From positions 1-51,036 of the forward strand of contig CAZDYP010000010.1 in assembly GCA_964509505.1 (NCBI GenBank): a DNA stretch of 51,036 nt. Reading direction: 5' to 3'. The stretch is from CAZDYP01 sp964509505 (GTDB lineage Bacteria; Chloroflexota; Anaerolineae; JACRMK01). Shown in pieces: positions 7,668-14,936 of this stretch. Positions within the stretch are counted from its first letter, which is position 1. Each line of letters begins with the position of its first letter. Both the position numbers and the translations under genes were made by a program. The notes below the pieces were generated by a model, which worked only from the letters and a program-made list of their open reading frames with translations, did no database searches and had not been told where the DNA came from.

Positions 7668-8849
7668 TCACCCAATCACCTTCAATTCTTTCCCCACCTG
7701 CTCAAACGCCGCCAAGCCGCGCTCCAAATCATCTTGGCTGTGCGCCGCGCTAATCATCACGCGCAAACGCGCTTTGCCCTTCGGCACGGTTGGGTAGCCA
7801 ATCGCCATCGCGAACACACCCTCGTCAAACAAGCGGCGCGAGAACTGCTGCGCAAGCGGCGCTTCGCCCAGTATGATAGGGGTAATCGGCGTCTCGCTCA
7901 CGCCCGTGTCGAAGCCGATGCGCTTCATTTCGTTTTTGAAGAAGTGCGCGTTAGCCCACAAGCGCTCTACGAGCGCCGTTGACCCCGCCAGCATGTCCAC
8001 CGCGGCCAGACACGCGGCGACATCCGCAGGCGTCGGCGCGGACGAAAACAAAAATGCGCGTCCCCGTTGTCGCAACCATTCGGTGATCTCCTTGCGTCCC
8101 GCCACATAGCCGCCCATCACACCAAACGCCTTGCTCATCGTGCCAAGCTCGATGTCCACGCGCCCTTGCATCCCAAAATGATCCACGATGCCGCGTCCAC
8201 CATGCCCCACCACCCCTTCGCCATGCGCGTCGTCCACCATCAGCAACAAGTTGTGTGTTTCTGCGACCTCGACCAACTGTGGCAACGGCGCAAGGTCGCC
8301 ATCCATGCTGAACACGCCATCGCTGATGATCATGCCGCGCCGCCGCTCTTTCGTCTCGGCGATGGCGCGACGCAAGTCATCGGCGTCGTTATGTTTGTAG
8401 CGCACGATGCGCGCGCCCGACAAGCGACAGCCGTCAATGATGCTGGCATGATTGAGCTCGTCGGAGAAGACGACATCCTCTTTGCCCAACAACGCGGCAA
8501 TCGTCGCCAGGTTTGCGGTGTAGCCCGATTGAAACGTGATGGCGGACTCTGCGCCCTTGAACTCTGCGAGTCGTCGTTCTAGCGTCACGTGCAAATCGGT
8601 TGTGCCAGCAATTGTGCGTACCGCGCCCGGCCCCACACCCCATGCTTGCACGGCTTGAATGGCGTGTTGTTTGAGCGTCTCGTCGTTGGCGAGACCGAGA
8701 TAGTTGTTCGAGCAAAAATTCAACACAGGCTTGCCGTCCACGACAATCGTCGCGCCCTGCGGCGACGAGATGGTGCGGATGGTGTTGTATAAGCCTTGTT
8801 CTTTCAGCGAGGCGCTTTCATCACGAAGCCATTGTAATTTATCGGACAT
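7668..8849 (-). CDS. kbl: Glycine C-acetyltransferase (2-amino-3-ketobutyrate CoA ligase)
   Basis: PLP enzyme that splits 2-amino-3-oxobutyrate with CoA to glycine and acetyl-CoA, the second step of threonine degradation after Tdh. 393 residues from the ATG complementary to 8847-8849, which follows GGAGGG by 7 bases; normal length for the family. Alpha-oxoamine synthase hallmarks: NFCSNNYLGLA, GAVRTIAGT, FQSGYTANLATI, DELNHASIIDG, MVDDAHGEGVVG, and the PLP-lysine segment ELGTMSKAFGVMGGYVAG. The partner tdh lies upstream on the same strand, 387 bp away, so the two may share transcription. Biotin-pathway BioF is the main alternative, but the tdh neighbour argues for Kbl. Confidence 0.92.
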   Translation of the reverse strand: MSDKLQWLRDESASLKEQGLYNTIRTISSPQGATIVVDGKPVLNFCSNNYLGLANDETLKQHAIQAVQAWGVGPGAVRTIAGTTDLHVTLERRLAEFKGAESAITFQSGYTANLATIAALLGKEDVVFSDELNHASIIDGCRLSGARIVRYKHNDADDLRRAIAETKERRRGMIISDGVFSMDGDLAPLPQLVEVAETHNLLLMVDDAHGEGVVGHGGRGIVDHFGMQGRVDIELGTMSKAFGVMGGYVAGRKEITEWLRQRGRAFLFSSAPTPADVAACLAAVDMLAGSTALVERLWANAHFFKNEMKRIGFDTGVSETPITPIILGEAPLAQQFSRRLFDEGVFAMAIGYPTVPKGKARLRVMISAAHSQDDLERGLAAFEQVGKELKVIG

Positions 8850-9236
8850 AATTACCCTCCATTGGCTCAGGGCAATATAAGGCAGATTAGGGGAGATTCG
8901 GAGGAGCGTTGGTGGCGCCTCATATTTCCCAAGGTTCAAAGAAGTTAGAGCAAATCGGTGGGACCGTCGGCGGCGCCCCATGTTGCCCAAAGCGTTGATG
9001 ACGATTCGATGTTATACGTTGGGGTAAGCTCTTTGATTGCGTAACTGCGTTGCCAATCTATTTCTGCTTTTCTGCTCTGCTAACCTCCACCAACCTGCGC
9101 CAACATTTTTGACAACGTTCTCAACCAAGAAAGCCACAACGCTCGCCTTTCGCCATGCAATCACATTTTTGAAGCCGGGCAATTTTTGAAACATTTGCGT
9201 GTGGCGTCCTCCATGTTCCGCTCATTTCCCTTTGGC
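8850..9236. other. 387-bp spacer between tdh and kbl
   Basis: No intact gene is visible. Near 8905-8995 a roughly 30-base module containing GGTGGCGCCTCAT recurs as GGCGGCGCCCCAT. A 60-codon minus-strand frame at 9012-9194 begins with a segment (KLPGFKNVIAWRKA) resembling the start of four-helix-bundle S23-type proteins but diverges at once; it may be a decayed fragment. Bases 9055-9110 show weak 7-bp periodicity. Confidence 0.35.
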
Positions 9237-10277
9237 TCATGGTCTCATCACCACTTTCCCACTCTCCCCACTCGCCATCGTCGCCACCGCTTGCGCGTAT
9301 GCGTCGAGTCTGTATTGATGCGTGATGAGCGGCGAGAGGTCAACCGCCTGTGAGCGCAAGAGACCGCGCATTTGATACCACGTCTGCCACAGCTTGCGCC
9401 CGATGACGCCTTGCACGTTGATGCCTTTGAAGATGACGAGATTGGCGAGATCAAATTCAAAGGGCGCAGGCGGCACGCCAAGCAACGCAGCTGACCCGCC
9501 ATATTTCACCAGCTCGAACCCTTGCCGAATCGCGGACGGTGCGCCGCTCATTTCGAGCAGCACGTCCACGCCTTCGCCGCGCGTCGCTTCGCGCATGACT
9601 TCGGTGACGTTTTCTTTCAGTGGATTGCACACCACATCCGCGCCCATGCGCTTTGCCAATTGCAAGCGATAGTCGCTGATGTCCGTCGCATAGACCGCGC
9701 GCGCGCCGATCGCTTTCGCCGTCGCAATCGTCATCAAGCCAACGGGACCGCAGCCTGTCACCAACACTTTCATCGCGCGCAAATCCACCGCAAACGCCGT
9801 ATGCACGGCGTTGCCAAAGTTCTCTTGCAACACAGCGATCTCGACGGGCATCTCAGGCGGATTGACCCACACGTTCACCGCAGGCAGCGCGATGTAATCC
9901 GCCCAACACCCATCGCGATCAACGCCGATGATTTGCGTGTTGCGGCAAATATGACCGTTGCCGGTGCGGCACAAGTCGCACACACCGCAGACGATGTGGC
10001 TTTCGGCAGAAACAAAATCGCCGACGTTGATGTGGGTCACTTGCGAGCCGCGCTCTACCACGTCGCCGCACAGCTCATGCCCCACAATCAACGGCGGCTT
10101 GATCCGCCCTTGCGCCCACGGATCCCAATTGAAAATATGCACGTCCGTGCCGCAAATCGAAGTCGCTCGGATTTTGATCAACACGTCGAGCGGGCCGACG
10201 TCAGGGATGCGCGTCTCTTGCATCGTCAAGCCTCTGCTCTTTTCACATTTGAACACGGCACGCATGGTGGCCGTCAT
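9237..10277 (-). CDS. tdh: L-threonine 3-dehydrogenase (zinc MDR family)
   Basis: NAD-dependent oxidation of L-threonine to 2-amino-3-oxobutyrate, the substrate of Kbl next door. 346 residues from the ATG complementary to 10275-10277, which follows GAGAGGTG; a second ATG four codons later is also possible. Medium-chain dehydrogenase features: catalytic zinc site SICGTDVHIFNWDPWAQGR and GHELCGDVVERG, structural zinc cysteines in CGVCDLCRTGNGHIC, Rossmann motif VTGCGPVGLMTIATAKAIGA. The WAQGRIKPPLIVGHE and EMSGAPSAIRQGFELVKYGG segments are specific to Tdh rather than sorbitol dehydrogenase. Upstream, a TATAAT box reads on the minus strand at 10360-10365, after which the leader carries 7-bp repeats. 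Confidence 0.93.
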   Translation of the reverse strand: MTATMRAVFKCEKSRGLTMQETRIPDVGPLDVLIKIRATSICGTDVHIFNWDPWAQGRIKPPLIVGHELCGDVVERGSQVTHINVGDFVSAESHIVCGVCDLCRTGNGHICRNTQIIGVDRDGCWADYIALPAVNVWVNPPEMPVEIAVLQENFGNAVHTAFAVDLRAMKVLVTGCGPVGLMTIATAKAIGARAVYATDISDYRLQLAKRMGADVVCNPLKENVTEVMREATRGEGVDVLLEMSGAPSAIRQGFELVKYGGSAALLGVPPAPFEFDLANLVIFKGINVQGVIGRKLWQTWYQMRGLLRSQAVDLSPLITHQYRLDAYAQAVATMASGESGKVVMRP

Positions 10278-10294
10278 GGGACACCTCTCGTCAA

Positions 10295-10365
10295 CGTGAT
10301 ACGTGAGGCGTGAAGCGTGATGCACAGTCGCCATCACGTTTGACGTTTCACGTAAGGTGATTATA
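10295..10365 (-). promoter_or_regulatory. tdh upstream region: -10 box and repeat-bearing leader
   Basis: A perfect TATAAT reads on the minus strand at 10360-10365, about 83 bp before the tdh start. The leader between holds 7-bp units (ACGTGAG, GCGTGAA, GCGTGAT) and their inverted counterparts (CATCACG, TTTGACG, TTTCACG), giving a potential hairpin. The palindrome AGCAAATTG CCAATTTGCT follows at about 10379-10397 beyond it. Confidence 0.45.
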
Positions 10366-10397
10366 ACTCAAAAGGTAAAGCAAATTGCCAATTTGCT

Positions 10398-11465
10398 CTA
10401 CATCTTGCCTTGTCGCTTCAAGTTAAGATAGGCAAGCACGCCGAATGGAATCGGCAGCCAATACGAGGTGAAGCGAAACAACAACGTCGCCGTCAGCGCC
10501 GCGACGCCATCCACGCCCAAGAATACCAGCGTCGTGCTGAGCATCGCTTCAAACGATCCGGCCTCGCCCGGGTTTGGCAACGCGAGCTGCGCGTAATAGG
10601 CGATGATGTACGCGCCGATGACCACACCTATTTCGATTGGCACCTGCAACGCTTGAAACACGCAGACGAGCGTCGTGATGTTTGCGGTGACGGCTAACGC
10701 TTGCCAGCACCAGGCGACGAGCAAGCCGCGCGGTTGGCGCATGGTCGTGTGAACGCTTTGTGAAAAGTCATGCAAAAATTTTTGCAATGCGCTGGGATTG
10801 TAGAGTGTGCGCTTCAAGATGCCACTGACGCCCCGATCCACGTGGCGCAACCACCACGCGGCGACGCGCTCCAGCCGTTGTGGGCGCAACCCCAAATACA
10901 CTTGCCCGACGGCAACGGAACTCACTACGCCCAACCAACTCGTCGCCAATACGATTTGCCAGCCCGTCAACCGCTCTCGCGCTAACAGAAAACTTATGCC
11001 GAGCATATACGTGCAGAGCAACACAGCGCCGCTCACGACATTTTGTGTGATGAGCAAACCGAGCGTGCGCCCAAACGGAAAATGATACTTAGCGAAAAAG
11101 AGAAAGCGCACGGCGAAGCCGACTAAGCCACCTGAGGGAAGCAGGCGATTGACAGAGTGGGAACTGAGCATCATCTGCGCGCTCTCGCGGCGTGTCAGTG
11201 GTTGCCTCAGCATCAAGCTAATTTGTCGCGCGACCAAGCCAAAACAAAAGTAGCGCACGGCTTCGCAGAGGATAGCTAATGCCAACCATTCTATGCGCGC
11301 CGCTTGCGCGAGAGGCCACATTTGTTCTTTGTCCTTGCCGAGAAACTGCGGCAAGACGACGAAGATGGCAACCGCTGCGACTGCAAAATAAATAACGCCG
11401 CTCACGATTTGGCGGCGTCTGCGAGTCGGATCTAAAACAGTAACGGGTTGTTCAATAGCGCTCAC
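10398..11465 (-). CDS. Lysylphosphatidylglycerol synthase TM-region / flippase-like protein
   Basis: An integral membrane protein of the LPG_synthase_TM family (UPF0104, PF03706), 355 residues with about eight hydrophobic segments. Family markers: SSHSVNRLLPSGGLVGFAVR near residue 105 and the late LALPNPGEAGSFEAMLSTTLVFLG. In MprF this region flips a modified lipid; stand-alone members in lineages without a synthase domain are of unknown substrate and often sit with glycosyltransferases. The start is GTG (complement of 11463-11465) because the frame upstream closes; GAGG lies 11 bases before it. The next gene upstream on the same strand is an unknown protein, separated by an inverted repeat. 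Confidence 0.8.
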   Translation of the reverse strand: MSAIEQPVTVLDPTRRRRQIVSGVIYFAVAAVAIFVVLPQFLGKDKEQMWPLAQAARIEWLALAILCEAVRYFCFGLVARQISLMLRQPLTRRESAQMMLSSHSVNRLLPSGGLVGFAVRFLFFAKYHFPFGRTLGLLITQNVVSGAVLLCTYMLGISFLLARERLTGWQIVLATSWLGVVSSVAVGQVYLGLRPQRLERVAAWWLRHVDRGVSGILKRTLYNPSALQKFLHDFSQSVHTTMRQPRGLLVAWCWQALAVTANITTLVCVFQALQVPIEIGVVIGAYIIAYYAQLALPNPGEAGSFEAMLSTTLVFLGVDGVAALTATLLFRFTSYWLPIPFGVLAYLNLKRQGKM

Positions 11466-11500
11466 GAAATATGCATCCTCATATAATCGTTGATGATGAG

Positions 11501-11546
11501 TAAGGGGTAATTGGCGAATCGTCCATCGCCAATTACGAATTACTCA
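11501..11546. repeat. Inverted repeat at the stop of the 11533-12234 gene
   Basis: Arms GTAATTGGCGA and TCGCCAATTAC enclose ATCGTCCA, followed by GAATTAC. The element supplies the TAA stop of the minus-strand gene ending at 11533. Confidence 0.5.
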
Positions 11547-12234
11547 ACTCCACAAACACTTCGCCATAGTCCACCGCGCCCCACAAACTCGGCGCGAGTC
11601 GGCGCAGCTCGTAGCGCTCGCCGTTGCCCAAGCCATCCCATAAAAAACGCAATGTCGCTTGCTCGCGCGTCTCGTCGTATTGGATGGCTTGCGCAGCGGG
11701 ACACAAATCCTCTTGCCACCAATCGGTCAGGCGCTCTTGCGCGCGATAGCTCGCTTCAACTTGAGCGTAGGCGGCGCGCGAGACAAATTTCACGGGCAGC
11801 GGATAACCGTGCGTGATGATGGGCTCGTCTTCATCGGCGACGACGACGAGCGTGCGTTCGGTATCGTAGCGTGGCACGGTAGCCAGTCGCAACGCTGCAA
11901 GGCGAATCGCGCGTCCATCGGGCGCGCCATGCTCGACGCCATAGAAGGCGCGCAGAAAATCGTGCGAGTCGTCGCGCTGCGCAAAAGCGATAGCCAGCCG
12001 CTTCAACAATTGTCTCCACGCAGGAATTTCTGTCAAGGCTTTTGCCCCATCCCATTCCTCATACAACAGTTGCTGTGCGCCAGCGACGCCCAGACGCCCA
12101 ATGATATCAGCGGGCCTGATGCCATGCGCTTGACGACGAATTTTGGCGATGAATTCGTCCTCGCTCAACTTCGCAAATTCTTTTTGCCGTTTATCCTGTT
12201 CACGTTTTTGCAAGAATGATTTGAATATAGTCAT
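11533..12234 (-). CDS. Uncharacterised protein, 233 aa
   Basis: A soluble protein I do not recognise. The ATG is the complement of 12232-12234. The first 40 residues are highly charged (KSFLQKREQDKRQKEFAKL, then SEDEFIAKIRRQAHG) and look helical; the rest has alternating strands and helices such as RTLVVVADEDEPIITHGYPLP and EQATLRFLWDGLGNGERYELRRL. No signal peptide, membrane segment, cysteine cluster or nucleotide-binding loop is visible. Codon use resembles the neighbours, and the frame is intact for 700 bp, so it is very likely a real gene. It is followed on the same strand by the flippase-like gene and faces a repeat array on its 5' side. Confidence 0.7.
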   Translation of the reverse strand: MTIFKSFLQKREQDKRQKEFAKLSEDEFIAKIRRQAHGIRPADIIGRLGVAGAQQLLYEEWDGAKALTEIPAWRQLLKRLAIAFAQRDDSHDFLRAFYGVEHGAPDGRAIRLAALRLATVPRYDTERTLVVVADEDEPIITHGYPLPVKFVSRAAYAQVEASYRAQERLTDWWQEDLCPAAQAIQYDETREQATLRFLWDGLGNGERYELRRLAPSLWGAVDYGEVFVELSNS

Positions 12235-12246
12235 TCGGTCGCTTGT

Positions 12247-12332
12247 TACTTGTTGTTTGCCACTTGTCAGCCGTCAGCCGTCAGCCGTCACTCATGACTT
12301 GCCACTTGCCACATGCTACTTGCTACTCGTCG
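12247..12332. repeat. 7-bp tandem repeat array, twelve or so units
   Basis: Consecutive heptamers such as GTCAGCC (three times, perfect), ACTTGCC (twice), ACATGCT, ACTTGCT fill the divergent space between the 233-aa gene and the Thr/Pro-rich gene. The unit sequence drifts along the array while the period stays at 7. Confidence 0.8.
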
Positions 12333-12338
12333 TTGTGC

Positions 12339-12367
12339 TTGCGGCGCATGGGCAACGATGCTATTAT
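12339..12367 (+). promoter_or_regulatory. Promoter giving a leaderless start at 12374
   Basis: TTGCGG (12339-12344), 17-bp spacer, TATTAT (12362-12367), then only 6 bases to the ATG at 12374. Transcription would be expected to begin at or next to the start codon. No ribosome site precedes the ATG. Confidence 0.5.
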
Positions 12368-12373
12368 CGTGAC

Positions 12374-13168
12374 ATGGAAAATCGCGCATACACCTTCGCA
12401 TTTTTAGGCGTCTTAATTATCATCTGTTTAGGCGCATACACTGCCGTCTCTGCGCTCATCGAAAGCAGCGACAGTCCGATTTTTCAACTGGGCGATCAAA
12501 CACCCACGCGCACCTCGACGCCGCGCCCGCTCACGACAGTCACACGCACACCAACGCCGACGGAGACGCCCTTCGTGCCTATTGTGCCAACGCTCGTTTC
12601 GCCCACGGCGACGCGTACCCCACTACCGCCGACCCACACGCCGACACTGCCGCCATTTCCAACGCCACGTTTGTTGCCGACGCGCACCTCCACACCAACC
12701 CCTGAAGGGGTCGAGCTGACACCCACCGTCACGGCGACCTTGTTGCCCGGGGCGCCTACCTCAACCCCTGCGCCGACACAAGCTGCTCCAACCCCCACGC
12801 CTCGTCCACCAACCGCCACCCAGACACCGCTACCAGGCTCGTTTCCTTATCGTGTTGAAAGTGGACCGGTCGTGGACCGTTCACGCAATTGCACGGGCCA
12901 ATTCTACATTTACGGTTTTGTGCGTGACAATCAAGGACAAGTCCTATCGAATGTACGCATTCGTTTTACAGATCGTACGGGACGCCAGCCGCCCATCGCA
13001 GTCAGTGAGCCCAAAGGCTACGAATTGACTGTTGGGGTCGCAGATAATGAATGGTTTGTCACGCTAATCGGCAACGACGATCGCGCCATCAGTCCAACAG
13101 TCTCTGTTATCACCAGAGGGTTACAAGATGGGCAATGTTGGTATCGGCTTGATTGGCGCAGAAATTAG
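12374..13168 (+). CDS. Membrane-anchored protein with Thr/Pro-rich stalk
   Basis: A surface-displayed protein of 264 residues with one N-terminal membrane anchor (about residues 5-27, FAFLGVLIIICLGAYTAVSAL), a long Thr/Pro/Ser stalk (about 40-158, full of TPTP, RTPLPPT and similar), and a compact C-terminal domain of about 100 residues containing two cysteines (SRNCTGQ and DGQCWYRLDW) that could form a disulfide. The domain contains QFYIYGFVRDNQGQVLSNVR, which resembles a carboxypeptidase-regulatory or Ig-like beta-sandwich strand pair, but I cannot name the family. ATG at 12374 is chosen over a longer open frame because the latter runs through the repeat array. Its TAG stop opens the next repeat array. 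Confidence 0.75.
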   Translation: MENRAYTFAFLGVLIIICLGAYTAVSALIESSDSPIFQLGDQTPTRTSTPRPLTTVTRTPTPTETPFVPIVPTLVSPTATRTPLPPTHTPTLPPFPTPRLLPTRTSTPTPEGVELTPTVTATLLPGAPTSTPAPTQAAPTPTPRPPTATQTPLPGSFPYRVESGPVVDRSRNCTGQFYIYGFVRDNQGQVLSNVRIRFTDRTGRQPPIAVSEPKGYELTVGVADNEWFVTLIGNDDRAISPTVSVITRGLQDGQCWYRLDWRRN

Positions 13169-13234
13169 TCACTTGGTCATTTGGTCATTTGGTCTTTAGG
13201 TATCTGACCATGTGACCATCCGACTAAGCGACTA
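13166..13234. repeat. 8-bp tandem repeat array between convergent genes
   Basis: Units such as GTCACTTG, GTCATTTG (twice) then TGACCATG, TGACCATC, CGACTAAG (twice). The first base triplet is the stop of the + strand gene and the last is the stop of the - strand glycosidase, so the array exactly fills the space between two stop codons. Confidence 0.75.
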
Positions 13235-14767
13235 AGGCGCTTTGATGTGCTTGGGCATCACTTTCATCCGATTGTACGCGGGACGGGGTGTGCCGTCGGG
13301 ATTGGTGATTGCCCACCAATACTCCTCGTTGTTGGATGTCCATTGCGGGTCGCTGATGTAAATTAAACTCATCACGCCGATCCAGGGTGTCCAATGGTCA
13401 TAAGCATATTTATAGGCGCGCGCCAGATAATCCGCTTTCTGCTCCTCGCTAACGGCAAACCACTTGTAATCGGCATGGACTTGGTCGCTTGTCCAACCAA
13501 ACTCCAAAATCACCACTTGCTTTTTGGCATCCCCATTTTTAACCATGATGTTCCGCAAATCCTCGACGTGGCGGAAACAGTAGATACGACGTAATTCTTC
13601 TGGCACACCGGCGGCGAAATCGCCGGGGTTCGCTAGGTTCGGGTCGCGCGCGACAGCGCTCGGATCCGCTTCGGGCGGCGCGCGGAAGCCAGCGCCATGC
13701 GCGCCGAGTAGGTCAAAGTATTTGCTTGCGCCCGCATTGTACATCTCCTGCAAATAATACATATCGGGTCTGGCCACATGGTCGTTGCGCGTGGTCGGCG
13801 ACAAGCCCGCGCTCACGATCCAAGCCGTCGGATCAATCGCTTTGATCGTTTCGTATGCGCCTTTGAGCAACCGCGTGTATTCGGCGGCATTGGGCGCTTG
13901 ATCGCACCATTCGCGCGCGAGATTGGGCTCGTTCCAAATTTCGTAGGCGCGAATGCGCCCCTTGTAGCGCGTTGCCATCGCCGCCAAGAAATTGAAATAG
14001 TCTTGATAGTTTGCGGGCGGACCTTGATGGGAACACCCACTGCGCGCCCAAGGCGGCTGGAAGTCCACTCGCACCAACAAGTCCATCCCCGCTTCGTTCA
14101 TGCTGAGGACGATGCGATCTGCGCGCGACCAATCAAGTTTCCCTTTCACAGGCTCAATGTCACGCCACGCCAAGTTTTGTTTGATCCACGTGAAACCTGC
14201 TGCTTTGACAAGCTCAATGTCACGCTCACGCGTGTCTTGTCGCCACCACAAAAACGCTTGCATTCCGTATTCGGGCGAACCCATCGGCAGCATAATGGGC
14301 GAAGGCGCATCGGGCACTTTGCGGGGCCAGCTATATGTGGGTTGTGCCACGACGACGGCGCGTGTGGGCGTCGGCGTCAGGGGGCGCGGCGTGGCTGTGG
14401 GGGGGGCTGCTGCGCGAGTCGGCGTCGCTTGCGATGCGCGAGTCGGCGTTGCTTGCGATGCGCGGGTGGGTGTGGTTTGTGATGTGGCTTGAGCGACGAC
14501 AGTGGTTTGCGTCGTCGTCGTGGTGCGTGTGATAGTGATGGTCACAGCGGCAGTTAAAGCGTGCGTCGGCGTAATGGACGCTGTGGGTGTTTCGGTTGCG
14601 CTAGCTGCTGTGACCGCGAGCGAAGAGGGCGCAGGAGGCTGCGTCAGCAAAAGCACGCCTGCTGTCGCGCCCGCACAGACGCAAACCGCAAAAGATAGAA
14701 ACGCGCTGAACAGGGCGATGAATGTTTTGGGATGGAGACGTTCTAGGTCACGCAGGGAGAAATTCAT
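13232..14767 (-). CDS. Anchored glycoside hydrolase (clan GH-A-like TIM barrel) with Thr/Pro linker
   Basis: A surface polysaccharide or glycoside hydrolase, 511 residues, with an ATG (complement 14765-14767) preceded by AAGGAA. Residues 17-41 form a membrane anchor or uncleaved signal; residues 48-150 are a Thr/Pro/Ala linker with repeats of ATPTRASQ; the catalytic barrel occupies about 165-505. Clan GH-A features are the acid/base Glu280 in YEIWNEPNL and the likely nucleophile Glu422 in VVILEFGWTS, both at strand ends. RDIELVKAAGFTWIKQNLAW and GKLDWSRADRIV are common to the GH5/GH39-like group; family and substrate cannot be fixed. It lies directly after a larger paralogue on the same strand (169 bp apart). 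Confidence 0.82.
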   Translation of the reverse strand: MNFSLRDLERLHPKTFIALFSAFLSFAVCVCAGATAGVLLLTQPPAPSSLAVTAASATETPTASITPTHALTAAVTITITRTTTTTQTTVVAQATSQTTPTRASQATPTRASQATPTRAAAPPTATPRPLTPTPTRAVVVAQPTYSWPRKVPDAPSPIMLPMGSPEYGMQAFLWWRQDTRERDIELVKAAGFTWIKQNLAWRDIEPVKGKLDWSRADRIVLSMNEAGMDLLVRVDFQPPWARSGCSHQGPPANYQDYFNFLAAMATRYKGRIRAYEIWNEPNLAREWCDQAPNAAEYTRLLKGAYETIKAIDPTAWIVSAGLSPTTRNDHVARPDMYYLQEMYNAGASKYFDLLGAHGAGFRAPPEADPSAVARDPNLANPGDFAAGVPEELRRIYCFRHVEDLRNIMVKNGDAKKQVVILEFGWTSDQVHADYKWFAVSEEQKADYLARAYKYAYDHWTPWIGVMSLIYISDPQWTSNNEEYWWAITNPDGTPRPAYNRMKVMPKHIKAP

Positions 14768-14936
14768 ACTGTTCCTTGTAGAGAGGAGTCGCTAGTCGCG
14801 CGAGCGGCAAGTCGCGGGGAACGAGCGACTTGCCGCGGGGGAGACGTGCTCCACACGTGACGCGCTTCGGATGTGACGCGCTGCGCGTGTGGCGAGTGGC
14901 GGGCGAGCGGTCACCCCTCACCCGCGACCTATCGCT
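14768..14936. repeat. Repeat-rich spacer between the two glycosidase genes
   Basis: GAGTCGC, TAGTCGC heptamers near 14788, then an inverted pair CGGCAAGTCGC / GCGACTTGCCG (about 14810-14836), then GTG/ACGCG-rich degenerate repeats to 14930. No ORF of interest. Confidence 0.5.

Noticed and set aside
9012..9194. A four-helix-bundle (S23) gene between tdh and kbl
   Set aside because: Only about ten residues resemble the family before the sequence diverges; too little to call a gene.
9522..10313. 263-codon plus-strand frame opposite tdh
   Set aside because: His/Arg-rich shadow of a well-supported dehydrogenase; no ribosome site and no homology that I can see.
12247..12332. CRISPR array
   Set aside because: The repeats are 7-bp head-to-tail units without spacers, no cas genes are in the window, and the same class occurs at many gene junctions.
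12496..12819. Antisense Val/Gly-rich frame under the Thr/Pro linker, and similar ones under the linkers at 14335-14532, 15943-16191 and 24762-25016
   Set aside because: These are shadow readings of Thr/Pro-rich coding DNA on the other strand, with no start context or domain.
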